Both the position numbers and the translations under genes were made by a program. A DNA stretch of 64,000 nucleotides from Chrysoporthe austroafricana (lineage: Eukaryota > Ascomycota > Sordariomycetes > Diaporthales > Cryphonectriaceae): NCBI GenBank assembly GCA_001051155.2, contig JYIP02000008.1, positions 2,356,001 to 2,420,000 of the forward strand, in the 5' to 3' direction. This document shows, in pieces, positions 35,251 through 46,301 of the stretch (positions within the stretch are counted from its first letter, which is position 1; each line of letters starts with the position of its first letter). A model generated the notes under the pieces. It did no database searches and had not been told where the DNA came from. It was given only the letters and a program-made list of their open reading frames with translations.

Positions 35251-37034
35251 TCATTTTCGGTAGTAAATCTGAGGCCATGTCAGTACGAGTACGAATGCCA
35301 CAAATTTGAGATTATATGGCTTCCTCACCTTCTTGAACTGAAAATGTAATTGAAGGATGCCCTTTTCGTGGCCATGTCAGCGCATGAATGACAAAAATCG
35401 ATAGGGACGGGAGCAGAGGCCGGATTGGGAAATACATGTCGAGATACAAGCCACAAATTCAGACGCGCGCCTGGAAGCGCTTGCTTATGCACTTGCATGG
35501 CACGTCCGGCATCCTCGTAGATGGCTGCACAGGGGGGCACAGTACGAGCAACAGGCCGGACGTCTCCGGCTCTACCCATCGGGGGATGATGCATGGCAAG
35601 ACTACGCACCTTGTCGAAACTGCTCTTGAAGCCTCGCTCTCGTTTCGCAGAGTAATCCCATTCGCGGTCGACGATTCTGAATGCGATGTCCTCGTAAGGC
35701 GGGCCTGCGACGAAGCGAATCAAGCAAGTATCCTCCTCTCCAGCCGGCGCAAAGGACTCCCCTCTCCGACGCCCGCCCTCCCGAACGATCTTGAAGGTTG
35801 GAGCTTTGGTCTTGTCGATCAGGTCAGGGTAGAAGATGTTGAATTTGTAGCCCTGGACTACCTTTGGGGGAGGGTTGTCATGGTCGTAGTGAGTCTGGTT
35901 GTACTTGTTCCATTCGTAACCCATCTGCACCCGGTTGAAGTACTGTGGTTTTCGTGGGCGGTATTTGTCGGCCCACCTCGGTTTCGAAGCGCTTGGTACT
36001 GCCTCCTCCGCCGTGAAGATTTCCTCGTTCTCGCTGATACCACGTGCAACCTCGCGCTCGTAGAGAGCCCGAGTGGCCTGCGAGAAATCCTGCACGCCAG
36101 CCGACGCGAAGCGCGCAGTTCCCGGCGGCGGGTTGATCCCCTCGGATGATGCAGCAGCAGCAGAAGAGGCCAGTGAGGCCTGGGTCGGTCGCTGAGAAGT
36201 TGCATCCAAGCTCTTAGCAGCTCCAAGACCACTCTCTCCCAGAGAGCTCAGTGCGTCTGCCCTTGCTGGATCTCTCCTCCTTAGCTCTTCAAGTCGGCTT
36301 TCCTTAATGGCATCGCAGATCTTCTTCAGCCTTGCCTTCGCCTTGAACACCAACAAACTCTTCAGAAGCTGTTCCCAATAGTCTGTGTCTATATGCTCGT
36401 CAGACTGCAGTTTTGACTTGATCTGCTTCTCCAATGCCTCGAGTTGTTCGAGAGTCTTGGGACCGAGGATCTTGTCAATCTCCGAAGACACGGTGCTGAC
36501 TGCGCGCCCCTCATGATCCAGTCCTGATAGCTTGTCTCTTCGGTCCTTGCAAAGGGCGAGCAGAGCCTTCCAGTAATCGCGATTCTTCTGGTTCGTCTCC
36601 AACGTGTTGAATGAAGTTATGTCTGACTCCAGCTCCTTTAGCTCTGCTGCATTGAGCCCATCCACGACCCTCTCTGGCGATGGCACATCAATCTCGACAT
36701 CGTTCTCATCGTCGTCGAGGACATCGCGGTCGGTATCGATGTAGCGCAGGCTGAATGCGAGGTAGTCGATGGGTCGTGCGCGACCCTCACGGACTCGAAT
36801 GTCTGCCTTCTTCTTGGACTGCTTCAGCACGAACTTGTCCTCATCGGCAACGAACCTCCTCTCTTGTTCGTCCTGGCTGAGGTATTGGGCAGCCTTGGCC
36901 GCCAGCTTCGGGGTATCCGGTCGCGATGGTTTCGTGATTCGAGCACTGGCGTCTCGTCGTGGCGCCGTAATATCCCTCTCTTTCTGTCTAGGTGACTTCC
37001 AGCCGTCGATCATAGCCTGCCTGTCGGGGTTCAT
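35251..37034 (-). CDS. Cactin, spliceosome-associated protein
   Basis: Three minus-strand exons (37034-35610, 35361-35329, 35268-35251) encode 491 residues. The middle domain runs from about residue 65 (DKFVLKQSKKKADIRVREG, RPIDYLAFSLRYID) through the helical DYWKALLALC region. The very conserved C-terminal domain begins WADKYRPRKPQYFNRV and includes YEWNKYNQTHYDHDNPPPK, GYKFNIFYPDLIDK and EDIAFRIVDREW. It finishes on two tiny exons: GILQLHFQFKK (33 nt) and IYYRK-stop (18 nt), the family's canonical end. Cactin acts with the spliceosome in pre-mRNA splicing, including telomere and cohesion gene introns in fission yeast. The N-terminus is short compared with animal cactins. An open frame continues 36 codons upstream and may come from another exon (acceptor TTTTGCAG at about 37122), so the start is uncertain. 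Confidence 0.92.
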
Positions 37035-38056
37035 GATGCCAGTTTGAGAAAGCCAAGACGAGGAAAAGCGAGTGGTTACGACCTTTCTGATGTACTCCCT
37101 TTCCGATCGCGTGATCCTGCAAAACGAAATACTTTGGGCCAACCGGTCAGGACTTCGAGAGCAGAGATGATGCTGAGCGACCTGGCTCAGGGTCCTGCAT
37201 CAGCTGTGCTTACGTAATAGTGAGTGACTAAGCAATGATTAATCACTTCGGCTCAGAGACTTGGACTTTACCACTGATGATGATTCGATAAAGCAGTTTT
37301 GATCGGCGTGCAATCCACTTTGTGGCAGTCACTCTTTTCAAAGCGGCCTGGGAGGTGCTGATAGTGAGGGAACAATAAATATGATAAGCCCCTGCCCAAG
37401 ACTAAATGACGATAGTTCTGCCAGGAATCGGTGGTTATTATAAGCGACCAGCAGTCAATGTCTGGCTTCAGGCTATTTTGCGGTTGGTGCAGGCACGCCG
37501 GTTTCGTTAGCATGCTCCGAGCTAAGTATCGACACATCTTTCACGGCTCAACTGGAGCAGTGAACTTCATGTTGCGCCAAATAAGAACGGATAGAAGACT
37601 TCATATATATGAGGCCGGACTTTGCATACACTTTCAGACGGCTTAGTAGGGGGTTTTGGTTTCACTGTGGCCGGGATTGAACCATGCTCGATGCCTCTTC
37701 GTGTATATATACAGCAGATCTAGGACGCTCTTGCGAACAATGCATTACTTTGAATACCCGAAGCTCAATGCATGCATGTCCGCGAGACCAGAACCAGTCG
37801 AGTACTGGTTCTCTACCAAGCTTCGGATAGCCCGAGAAGCTTCGTTGATATCGGAAAGTCAAGTACTGGATGAGGAAGCTCTCGGAGAGACGTACGAGCG
37901 CATAGATGGGGCGTTTCGGCCAAGGTGCAGTTAAATGGGTAGCTGGAAACTACGGTAAGATGGAGGCAAAGACAAGAAGAAGACGGCCGGGGGACAAGAA
38001 AAGACCTCTTTCTCAGGAATGCCACCCGGGGAGCGCCCAAGCGGTAAGCTGCGAGA
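37035..38056. other. Spacer between MFS transporter 3' end and cactin 5' end
   Basis: 1 kb, mostly AT-richer, with a perfect 9-bp inverted repeat at 37790-37812. No gene seen. Confidence 0.55.
37790..37812. repeat. Perfect 9-bp inverted repeat with 5-bp spacer
   Basis: AGAACCAGT (37790-37798) and its exact reverse complement ACTGGTTCT (37804-37812) flank CGAGT. The size and symmetry would suit a dimeric DNA-binding protein or a small hairpin. It lies about 760 bp upstream of the cactin start and 245 bp past the transporter stop. Function is unknown. Confidence 0.75.
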
Positions 38057-40154
38057 TTAGTGCATATATCTGAACGTATAAGCCTTGTCACCCAACTCGG
38101 ACAGCTCCTGGCTCCCAGAGGCGCCCTCGCCAGCCCCAGCCATCTTGTTCTCGCGTTTCCTATTGATGGCCGCGTAGCCGACGTTCAGGATCACCGCAGC
38201 CACGATGCCTGTGCAGACGAAACCCAGCTCCAGGCCGTGTCCGAGGATGTATCGGGGCGAGTCAGGCTCGCGATAGAAGTTGGATGCCATGGCCTTCGTT
38301 ATATAGTCAGCCTGGAGACATCAGATCCGGGGAGTTGGGTGAAACGGAGAAGCATAAAAGGCCGGAAAGAGACTCACACCACCGAGGTTTCCCACCCCGA
38401 TCTGGATTGCCATACCAGCACTTCGCTTGTAGCTGCCAGCAAGGTTGTTTGACAGCCAGGCGATGTTTCCGGGAAAGCTGGGGTAGATGGCGCAGGCGAT
38501 GAGAAACACCCCCGCGTACACCACCCCAGGCTTTTCATTCGGGTCCGTAGCAATGCACATCGAGAAGCCCACAATCATGACGCACAGGAAAACGATGACG
38601 AATGGACTGCGCTTGCCCACACGGTCAGAGACGTAGGCGAATACCACGGCGAGAATGGCTGCCGTGACGTAGATGGGGACGGTCATCAGCTGCGCCGTGC
38701 TGGATGTATAACCCAGGTTCTTGACGATGGTGGGCAGGAAGAGGCTGATGCCATACAGGGGGCAGACGATCTGGCAAGACGTTATCCGCCGTTCAAGAAA
38801 GGGCCTCCCCGTGGGAGGGGCGGTTCAGGTGAACTTACACCCCAATATACAAAAATGTTCACCCAAATCTGCCAATCTGAGAAGGCCTGGCCCACGTACT
38901 TCCACCTGAACTCCTCTGCCTGGGCGACCTGGGAGCCAGCCTCGCTGCTCTGGCCCTGATACCTGAGACGGTACACCACAAAAGCCCTCTCCTCTTGGGT
39001 CAGGAAGTTGGCGGTCTCGGGGAAGTCGTGCAGTAGCCAGAAGGAGGCGAGCGCCACGACGACGGTCACAATGCCCTCAAGGATGAAGATCCACCGCCAG
39101 CCTTCCAGGTTGCCCACGCCGTCCATCTTGCTGATGGCGAAAGCGAGGAGGCCGGAGAAGGCGCCGGCGATGGATGCGGCCGAGAAGAACATGGCCTGAC
39201 GGAACTGGATCTCGTGGCGGCAGTACCACATGGTCAGGTAGTACTATCACGCGTGCATTAGCAAAAAGACAAGAGGTTTACCCAGCTGGATGCCGTGAAC
39301 TCGCTGCCAAAGGGACCGGTGGAGTGGTTGATGAAGCCGGATGCGCGCTTGCGCCCCTGTGGGGCCGGATGTTCTAGGACAGAGATACCAACAGTCGACG
39401 CCTGAGGATAGCTCAGAAGAACTCACAGCAACACCCGGATATAACCCCGCCTCAGCGACGCCGAGGAATAGCCTCGCCGCTAATAAGCCGTGGTAGTTCT
39501 GGACGATACCCATGAGCGTCATGACTGTGCCCCAAGCCACCATGATGGTGGGCAGCCACCGTGACGGGCGTAACTTCTTAAGAAGCAGGTTAGAAGGGAC
39601 CTCGAAGGCAGCATAGGTGAAAAAGAAGGCCGTCAGACACCAGTTGTACTGGTAGGAGAGAAGGCCGAGATCTTCTTGTAGGCCTTCGATCTTTGCATTG
39701 CCAATGTTTCCTCCTACGAAGGACGTGAGTCTCAAAATAGAAGAAAATAGTCGTCTTTATATGGGTTGGGCCGGGAAAGGGGGGGGGGTAAGAAGGTGGG
39801 AAGCAGATGCCTCGACCCAAGCATGGTTCCGGGCCGACTTACGGTCTAAGAAGGAGAGGAGGTACAGCAAAGCCAGCACCGGAATGAGCCGCAGGTCCAT
39901 CTGTCACGGCATGAGCGACAAGCAGGCAGAGGGCCGCTCTTTTGGTACTTTACCTTCCGGAGAATCTTCTTCTCGTCCAGGTGGCTGAACGACGCCATCG
40001 TGGTTCCCGGCGCCAGCGCCATGGCGTCGATGCGGTCGACCTCCTCTCTCACCCTGTCATGGCCACGATGGTGCACGGAGAGCCTCACCTCTCCGAGGTC
40101 ATCGTGATGGGCCACCTCTGCTTTCTCGTTCAGGGGGCTATCGTGGGCGTCCAT
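38057..40154 (-). CDS. MFS transporter, anion:cation symporter / allantoate permease (Dal5-like) family
   Basis: Six minus-strand exons (40154-39954, 39900-39843, 39713-39427, 39243-38839, 38770-38378, 38311-38057) give 532 residues. After a polar 60-residue N-terminus, TM1 reads RLIPVLALLYLLSFLDR and is followed by GNIGNAKIEGL, the signature of the fungal ACS family that includes Dal5, nicotinate, pantothenate and vitamin H permeases. EVPSNLLLKKLRPS and GVAEAGLYPGV are also typical. The second half has the central loop (FPETANFLTQEERAFV) and YVSDRVGKRSPF between TM8 and TM9. About 12 membrane spans can be drawn. The family imports carboxylate nutrients with protons at the plasma membrane; the substrate is not predictable. 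Start 40154 (MDAHDSPL) is chosen; 40292 is open too. All splice phases agree, and the second exon is only 58 nt. Confidence 0.93.
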
Positions 40155-41831
40155 GCTCAGCCGTGATCCGATGGACAACGTGTGATGATAACTTGGTGAG
40201 GAAGATGCGGTAGTGCTTGGGCCCGTGGGCCTCCCGGCAGTGGTACGGCCGCTTGTCTTTATTGTCTCATGATAGGTAGGTTCGTGGGCCAAGGCGATAG
40301 GCCATGGCCATTGAGCAGCGTGCCAGTTACTTAGTTGGGTGCTTAGTCCCGGTTAAGACCCATCCCCGCATCGACAATAACCCCATGGAGTGCCAAGAAG
40401 TGGACCATTCTATGGTACACTTGTCCACCAGACGCATCATTGGCCCTTGGTGCAGGCCTGGTATGGAATCGACGGGGTGTTTTGTGGGGTGTCGGATGGC
40501 GGCCTGGGTATGCTGAGGAACAAGGTCGTGACAAGCGCATAACTGCGCGCCTGGCGGTAAGTGGCACGAGGTAGACGGGAGAAGGAAAGGAGACCGGCGC
40601 AGCTAGAGACAACCCGGCATAAGTGGCACAATACAGAGGGTTATTTGGCTCAATATCTTCAATAGTCGTGGGTCTTTCGTTGAAGTCACCTCGTTGGAGT
40701 TAGGAAGGACAGAAAAGAATCCGCCGAGTGTGTCGAAGAGCAGTGTCTACTGAGCGGCAGCGGGGAGCTGAGGCCGGCACCGTCATGCCATCATAGTACC
40801 GAACCTGGGGTGAACAGCATCACCACTTGGAGATTCGGGTCGCTCATACGCGTTTCCAGGCGATGAAGCGTGATCTCAGACAAGATGCTGGCGTGTGTAG
40901 GGGTCATCAAGGCGCTCGGGTGCCTATACACCAACGCCGCATGTCACGTAATTACACAAAGTCCAGGAGAGGCACAAGGATGCTTACTACTGGCTCGCCT
41001 GCTTGATCACCAACGAGGGCCCACATCATGAACGAGCAGAGAGTGCATACACGTGAATATTAGATAGCGAGAGTAAGAACTACCAATTAATCCGCCTTCA
41101 GGAGCTCCGGAGGTGTCTGGCTCTGCTGGGCCAGCCACCTGACCAACCTACCAAGGTACCTACCGTGTTACCTACCTACCTGCCGGCGTGCGTGAGCCGT
41201 GACGACAAAATGATTCTCATCACACCCTTTGCTAGCCATGCTGCCGCTCCATATCCGTGAATATTCTCCAGACCAAGAGTCACAAACACTCGCAAGACCA
41301 GCGGTCTAGGTAGTGTCCATGACACCGGGCTTCCTATGCAACGGAGTAGCGGAATAGCTACCCAGGCTAATAGGAGGCTCCGCGCCGAGCTGTCAACGTC
41401 AATCCCAACGATGGCCTCATCAGCCTCGTCCTCTCGGAGTGGGATTTAAGATTGTTCGAGGGGCGGGACGGGCGGGTGGGGACGATACTCGTTCCGCGCG
41501 TCGAGGCATCACCCTCGTAGCAGATCCATCGTCTTGTTTGGACTTCGAGGGGCGTTATGTTTACCTATAATACGCATTAATTAGCCAAACATTACTACAA
41601 CTATCGTGTCTGAAGACTCGTGGGTCAGAAATATTGTTGCGCCTTGAATTGACCCGTATCATTGAGGGGAGGGTATCTGCTGCACACGACAAATTAGCGT
41701 AGTGAGGGGTAGTGGGCGAACCAGGCGAGCCACGTGAGCTAGGCAACAGGCTGACAAAAATCAGCCCAGCAGTCAGGTCAGCACGACGTCAACCAGCCAT
41801 CTAAACATCGAGACAGAAAAGGGTAAGAGTT
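40155..41831. other. Spacer upstream of MFS transporter
   Basis: 1.7 kb with no domain-bearing frame. TACC-rich short repeats (ACCTACC types, about 41143-41180) and ordinary sequence. It presumably holds the transporter promoter and the 3' flank of the next gene. Confidence 0.6.
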
Positions 41832-43227
41832 TCAGAAAGTTTCTTCACTTGTTGAGATATGTACAAGTATCCCCAAGTTCATGTACAAGAGGCACACAGC
41901 ACCCTCCAGGAGCACCTTCAACAACCAGGCCATCGATGAATCCACCCGCGTCCGCTCGACAATAGCTACTGGCTTGGCCATAGTAGGGTTAAGCACCGGC
42001 CCGCCGTCTCCGTGCGCGAGCCCGAGAACGGACGTGGTCGGGGGATACGTCCCTCCGACGACTTGCTCTTCCTCCATGGCCACCTTCCGTCTTTCCGTCG
42101 CGATCAAGGCTACCTTCTCTCTGTCGTAGCTGTCGTGCAACTGCACGATGATTCCGATAAGGCTGGTGCGTGGGATTATCGTGATGGGCGTGATGGGGGT
42201 GCGACCGACTGGATGATAGATTGCGGATTCGCAGTGGTGATAGCTTCGTGTCGAAAAGTGGCATCGCGGGTACGGCGGGGGAGCGGGCGGGGTCGGCTTT
42301 GGGCGTAGGAACATCCGAGTCCATGGTCTCCATGCTCCGGAGTTGGGTATGCGATATCGACAGGTACCCCTCCGGACCCTCTTCATCGACGATTGTGGGC
42401 ATCAGCCCGTCCTTCCCATGCGCCCGCCCCTCTGTCTGCGAGAGGTCGGAAACAGAGGATGGCGTCTCGGGGTCCTCGGACGGCGACGTGACCTCTTCGT
42501 CGTGAAGTGTAGGTAGTGAATCCTGCAGACCTGTGGCAATATGATCGGGCTCGGATTCTGAGACTGCCACGGACTGGAAGACAAGGTGAGGCTGGCGGTG
42601 TGGTTTCCGCTGACCACGCTCGTTCACAGAGACACCAGAATCTTGGGATCGCATGGAGTTGGAGCGCGTGGGGTGGTCAACGGCCGTGTCGCAGGTGGAG
42701 AAGGTCTCGGAGTGCTCGTGGGTGTAGATGGTGTCGTCCTCCTCAGGCTCGTCGAACAGGATCGGTGCGTCGTAGTCGGCATCGGCGACGGGTGAGGCAG
42801 CATCAGCGGCGCTGCTGCTGCTGCACGAGTCGGAGTTGGGGTGCCAGAGGTGGTCAGAGGGGAGATAGGATGCGAAGTAACGGACAAGAGAATCGAGCGA
42901 CTTGGTTCGGAATAGCTGGATGGCGAGACCCCACTGGTCGGTTCCAATAAGACGGGGGTTGCCGATGATCTCGAAGCTGGCGTCCTCCAGCATGCCGTTC
43001 AGCTCCTTGAGCCGCAACATCTTGCGCTCCTCCATCATCTCCTCGAACTCGCCGAGGTCGGATGCCTTGCTGGACAGCTCGAAGACGTCATGGTAGAAGG
43101 CCTCGCAGTCCTGGATGGGTGTGGGGACGGTATTATATCTGTCGTGGAGGGTGGTGTTGAGGTCGTTCTGCTTCAGGCCGAACTTCCAGAAAGGCCAGGG
43201 CTCGGCCCACGCCGGGGGTTCGTCCAT
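41832..43227 (-). CDS. Conserved ascomycete protein of unknown function; C-terminal splicing uncertain
   Basis: The start MDEPPAWAEPWPFWKFGL and the following 100 residues (TPIQDCEAFYHDVFEL, EIIGNPRLIGTDQW, LFRTKSLDSLVRYFASYL) look like a conserved, folded fungal domain without a known activity. A long acidic, Ser/Asp-rich disordered part follows. Read straight through, the frame ends at 41989 with an Arg/His-rich tail of low third-base GC. A second frame ending at 41832 is clearly richer in GC at third positions over the last 300 bases. The two can be joined in phase by a 133-bp intron (42273-42141, GTACCC...GTGCAG), giving 420 residues ending in a hydrophobic stretch (MAWLLKVLLEGAVCLLYMNLGILV). 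That would be a tail-anchor-like membrane segment. I prefer this spliced model but the donor is weak. The alternative is a 412-residue protein from 41989. Confidence 0.7.
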
Positions 43228-46200
43228 AGAGGTAGGGGTGGAAGGGAAGAGTCGGGTCGTCGACAGCCGAAGTCGTTGGTGGTTGTGGTAAGTCGTGGCA
43301 GAAAGGGGGTATCAAGATTGGGTATCAGTTGGAAGTATTGCTGGAAAACAAGGCGTGGCCTGGTCTGTGGACCAAGGCTAGGGAGAGACCAGAAGAGAGG
43401 AAACCAGAGGGAGGAAAGCAGTCGCTTTCCCAGGTGCGATCATTAACCTTTGAGGGTCGTCGGTGGGATGGCTGGCTGTGACATGAGGCCATCTAGACGG
43501 AGATACTCTTGGAGAGACACATTTTGACGGTTTTATTTCGGGTGTGTATATGAAAAAAGGTGAAGGGGTCGTGCAGTGCACCGGCTTATCGATGATCACG
43601 TCGCGTCACTCTTGATGGGCTGGTTGTCAGAGTGTATGCTGGGTGATGGTATCGCGGGTTCGCCTCGTGGGACTGCAGCGGGTACGGATGGTGAAGGAAA
43701 TTGCGCCTGTGCCTGGGGACGGGGTGGTTTTGGTACTCTGGCGAGGAGGAGAGGCAAAGGAGCCGACCATGGACCCCCAGGCCAGCATGACTGCGGGCGA
43801 TGGCCCAGACACCCAAAGCCGGCCCAGGAAGCAGGAGGCCCACCTTGATCTGGGAGCTGGCCAATGGGGTGATGGCTGCAGTCAGCGGCAGGTGCACCAG
43901 AGGGTGGCACATTTTCGACTTGCAGGGAGGTGTGCTTGGTGTGGTTACGTCGGCACACAATGGCGCAGCCAAGGGGGCCGCTAAGGCAGGTACTAGTCCC
44001 CATGCAGTAATGTCTCGCCAAGCGTGGTGTGGCAGGACAAGACGCCAGGTCGGGTCTCGTCAATGGCCCTCCATGTAACTCGGGGTATCCCTTCTCATCC
44101 AGAGAGCGACAAACAACAACAACAATACCCGGCACGGGGAGTTCGCTGGGTACCTAATAACCAAGCGTCATCATAACTGACAAAGACGACCTCAAAAGCC
44201 CTCAAGCTCATCAGCCTGACGCTACACGGTCCCCTCCTCCTCCTCACTCTACACCACCAGTCTTCCGTTCTCTGGCCCTTCTAGAACACGTATTCCATTT
44301 CGACAACATCTTCCATCTAGTTCTAAAGGCGTGATATTGAAGATCGTCTAGAGATGCTGACGCATCGCCCAAGAGCCGACTACAGGCCGTGTTCTACAAT
44401 CTCCTGCACCCCGCCTTGTTTCCGCCCACCGCCTCGACAGCCTGAGAGGTGCTTCTTGCACGAAGGGAGCAGGCTTGTCGGCGGCTGTCAGGTGGTCAGC
44501 CTGTGACCAGCCAGCCGCTCGAGCCAATATGGAGTACTACTATGTAGTACCCACTCAGCCGGGCGTCTTCCCCCGGCTGTGGGACAGGTGCTGCACCCTT
44601 GCCCGACGACCCGTCCGATGAGGCGCATCACCAAGACGAAGACGAAGGGGGGGGCGAGGGCCAGGCTGCACCCAGTTGGCTAGGCAGTCCTAGGGATCCG
44701 CCACCAGCAAAGCAGCCACCCAGGCCAGCCAGTCGGCCTGCAGGCCGGCCTGCTTCAGTCAGGGTTGGCGGCGATGTCGGCTGACGTTGGATGTGGGCCC
44801 GGGCACACTTCGCCTGCAGCAGCATTCGGGTGTCTTGTCATGCTGCAGTCCAGCGTGATCAGATCAATCCATCCTCGGGCGCCAGCTGTGAGAAGCCTCA
44901 CCACCTGGCTGCCACCTGCCGTCTCCTCCGTGCCTCTCTGCTCCGCCTCGTCCTGCGCCTGGGTGAATCCTGAGAGGCTTACGTGAGATCGAGGTCCATC
45001 AGAGAGAGAGCAGGTCGGCCCGGGTCAGCTGCTGCCTGCTTGTTCTTGCTCAACCTCACCTCATGACTCCGGATTTCCAGGGCTCGAGCAGTTGACGAAC
45101 TCCCAGCAAGGAACTGTCTGGTCACGCCTGCTACTGAACTCGATCGAGTCGTCTCCTGGGTGACCTGGACTCCCGCTCTTCAGAACCCAGGATCTTGGCC
45201 GTTCTGCACCTGGCATCACAGCCTGTTACCTGGGCCTCTCGTCAGGAGAAAATTCTCTGCGACAACCTGCCTGGTCATCCCTCCGGCGACTGAGACCTTG
45301 TCCAGGGACCGGTGTCCATCTCCAGGCCCAATCGTCGAACACAGAGAGGGCCAGATCGTGTCCAGCCTTCACAGTCTCGCAGACGGGGCCATACTCTGAA
45401 TTCTGCACACATCAGGGTGGCAGGGAGTCATCCGGATCTCCCAGAGACCAGAGACCACACCAACTGCCTTGGGCGTTCTGGCGGCCTCAGGACTAGGCAA
45501 CCAACAGGTTGGGGAGATCGTCTCGAGGTCTGCGACTGTCCTCCTGGTTGCGACGACCTTTGGCTCTGCCCTCGTCCTTGGAGTCCTCGCGGTCCTCGCA
45601 GTCCTGGAGCAGCCCAAAGATATTCCCATAGGACTTTCTGCCTGCATCTGTGGCCTATCAAGACCCGTCGTTTGCGCTGAACCGCCCTCGCCCACGCCTG
45701 TGCCCCCCGTTGAGGCTGAATACCGCGGGGCACCCCAGGACCCTGGTCAGCAGGGCTCACCCACCCCCCATCATTTGATTATCGCTCCTCAATTGCATCT
45801 GACTCTTTTCTTCCACCGTATTTCTCGTCTTTGGCTCACATTACCACCAAGCCAGGTGGCCTTTCTGGTCTCACCTGCACTTGCGATCAAGGTCCTTTGC
45901 ACATCTGGCTTCGGCCTTCTAGTCCCTCCTCTTGCATTTAAACTTCCTCTGCCGGCAGCCGTTGCCGTCGTCCAGACCACGCCATCCTGCCGCTTCTGAC
46001 CAGCGAACCCCCCCACCTAGCTTACCTGATCGTCCCAGGAGGCAACCAACCGCCACGGAAGACCGGCCTGAGGACATCCGGGAACATCGTGTAACATAAC
46101 AACCTAGACCTGCGATCTTTGTCGTCCGAGTGCTCTTGTCGTGGCTGGCCTGTTGTGCCGTATATATCCGCCTTCGCTTGCCGTTCTCGCGTTACCCGCC

Positions 46201-46301
46201 GTGACTCTTCGTCCCGGACTTGGCCGCCCTAACTGCATCGTTGTCATCCCCAACAGTGGCCAGGCTATCCTGGCCGCCTCCCCGCGAGACCAGCCTCTGC
46301 A
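43228..46301. other. 3-kb divergent intergenic region
   Basis: Lies between the unknown gene (minus) and the kinase gene (plus). It contains several frames of 100-180 codons on both strands with no domain or splice-consistent structure. C/T-rich tracts from about 45780 to 46020 suit a kinase promoter and leader. No gene is supported. Confidence 0.5.

Noticed and set aside
40974..41200. TACC-rich short repeats as a possible element boundary
   Set aside because: Repeats are short, irregular and unpaired; no target-site duplication or terminal repeats.
43586..44135. Overlapping minus-strand frames of 128 and 179 codons
   Set aside because: Three frames compete over the same bases with Pro/His/Arg-rich composition and no convincing splice model.
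45469..45999. 176-codon plus-strand frame upstream of the kinase with a hydrophobic stretch
   Set aside because: No homology recognised, and it is embedded in a C/T-rich presumed leader. It could be a chance frame or uORF; not enough evidence for a gene.
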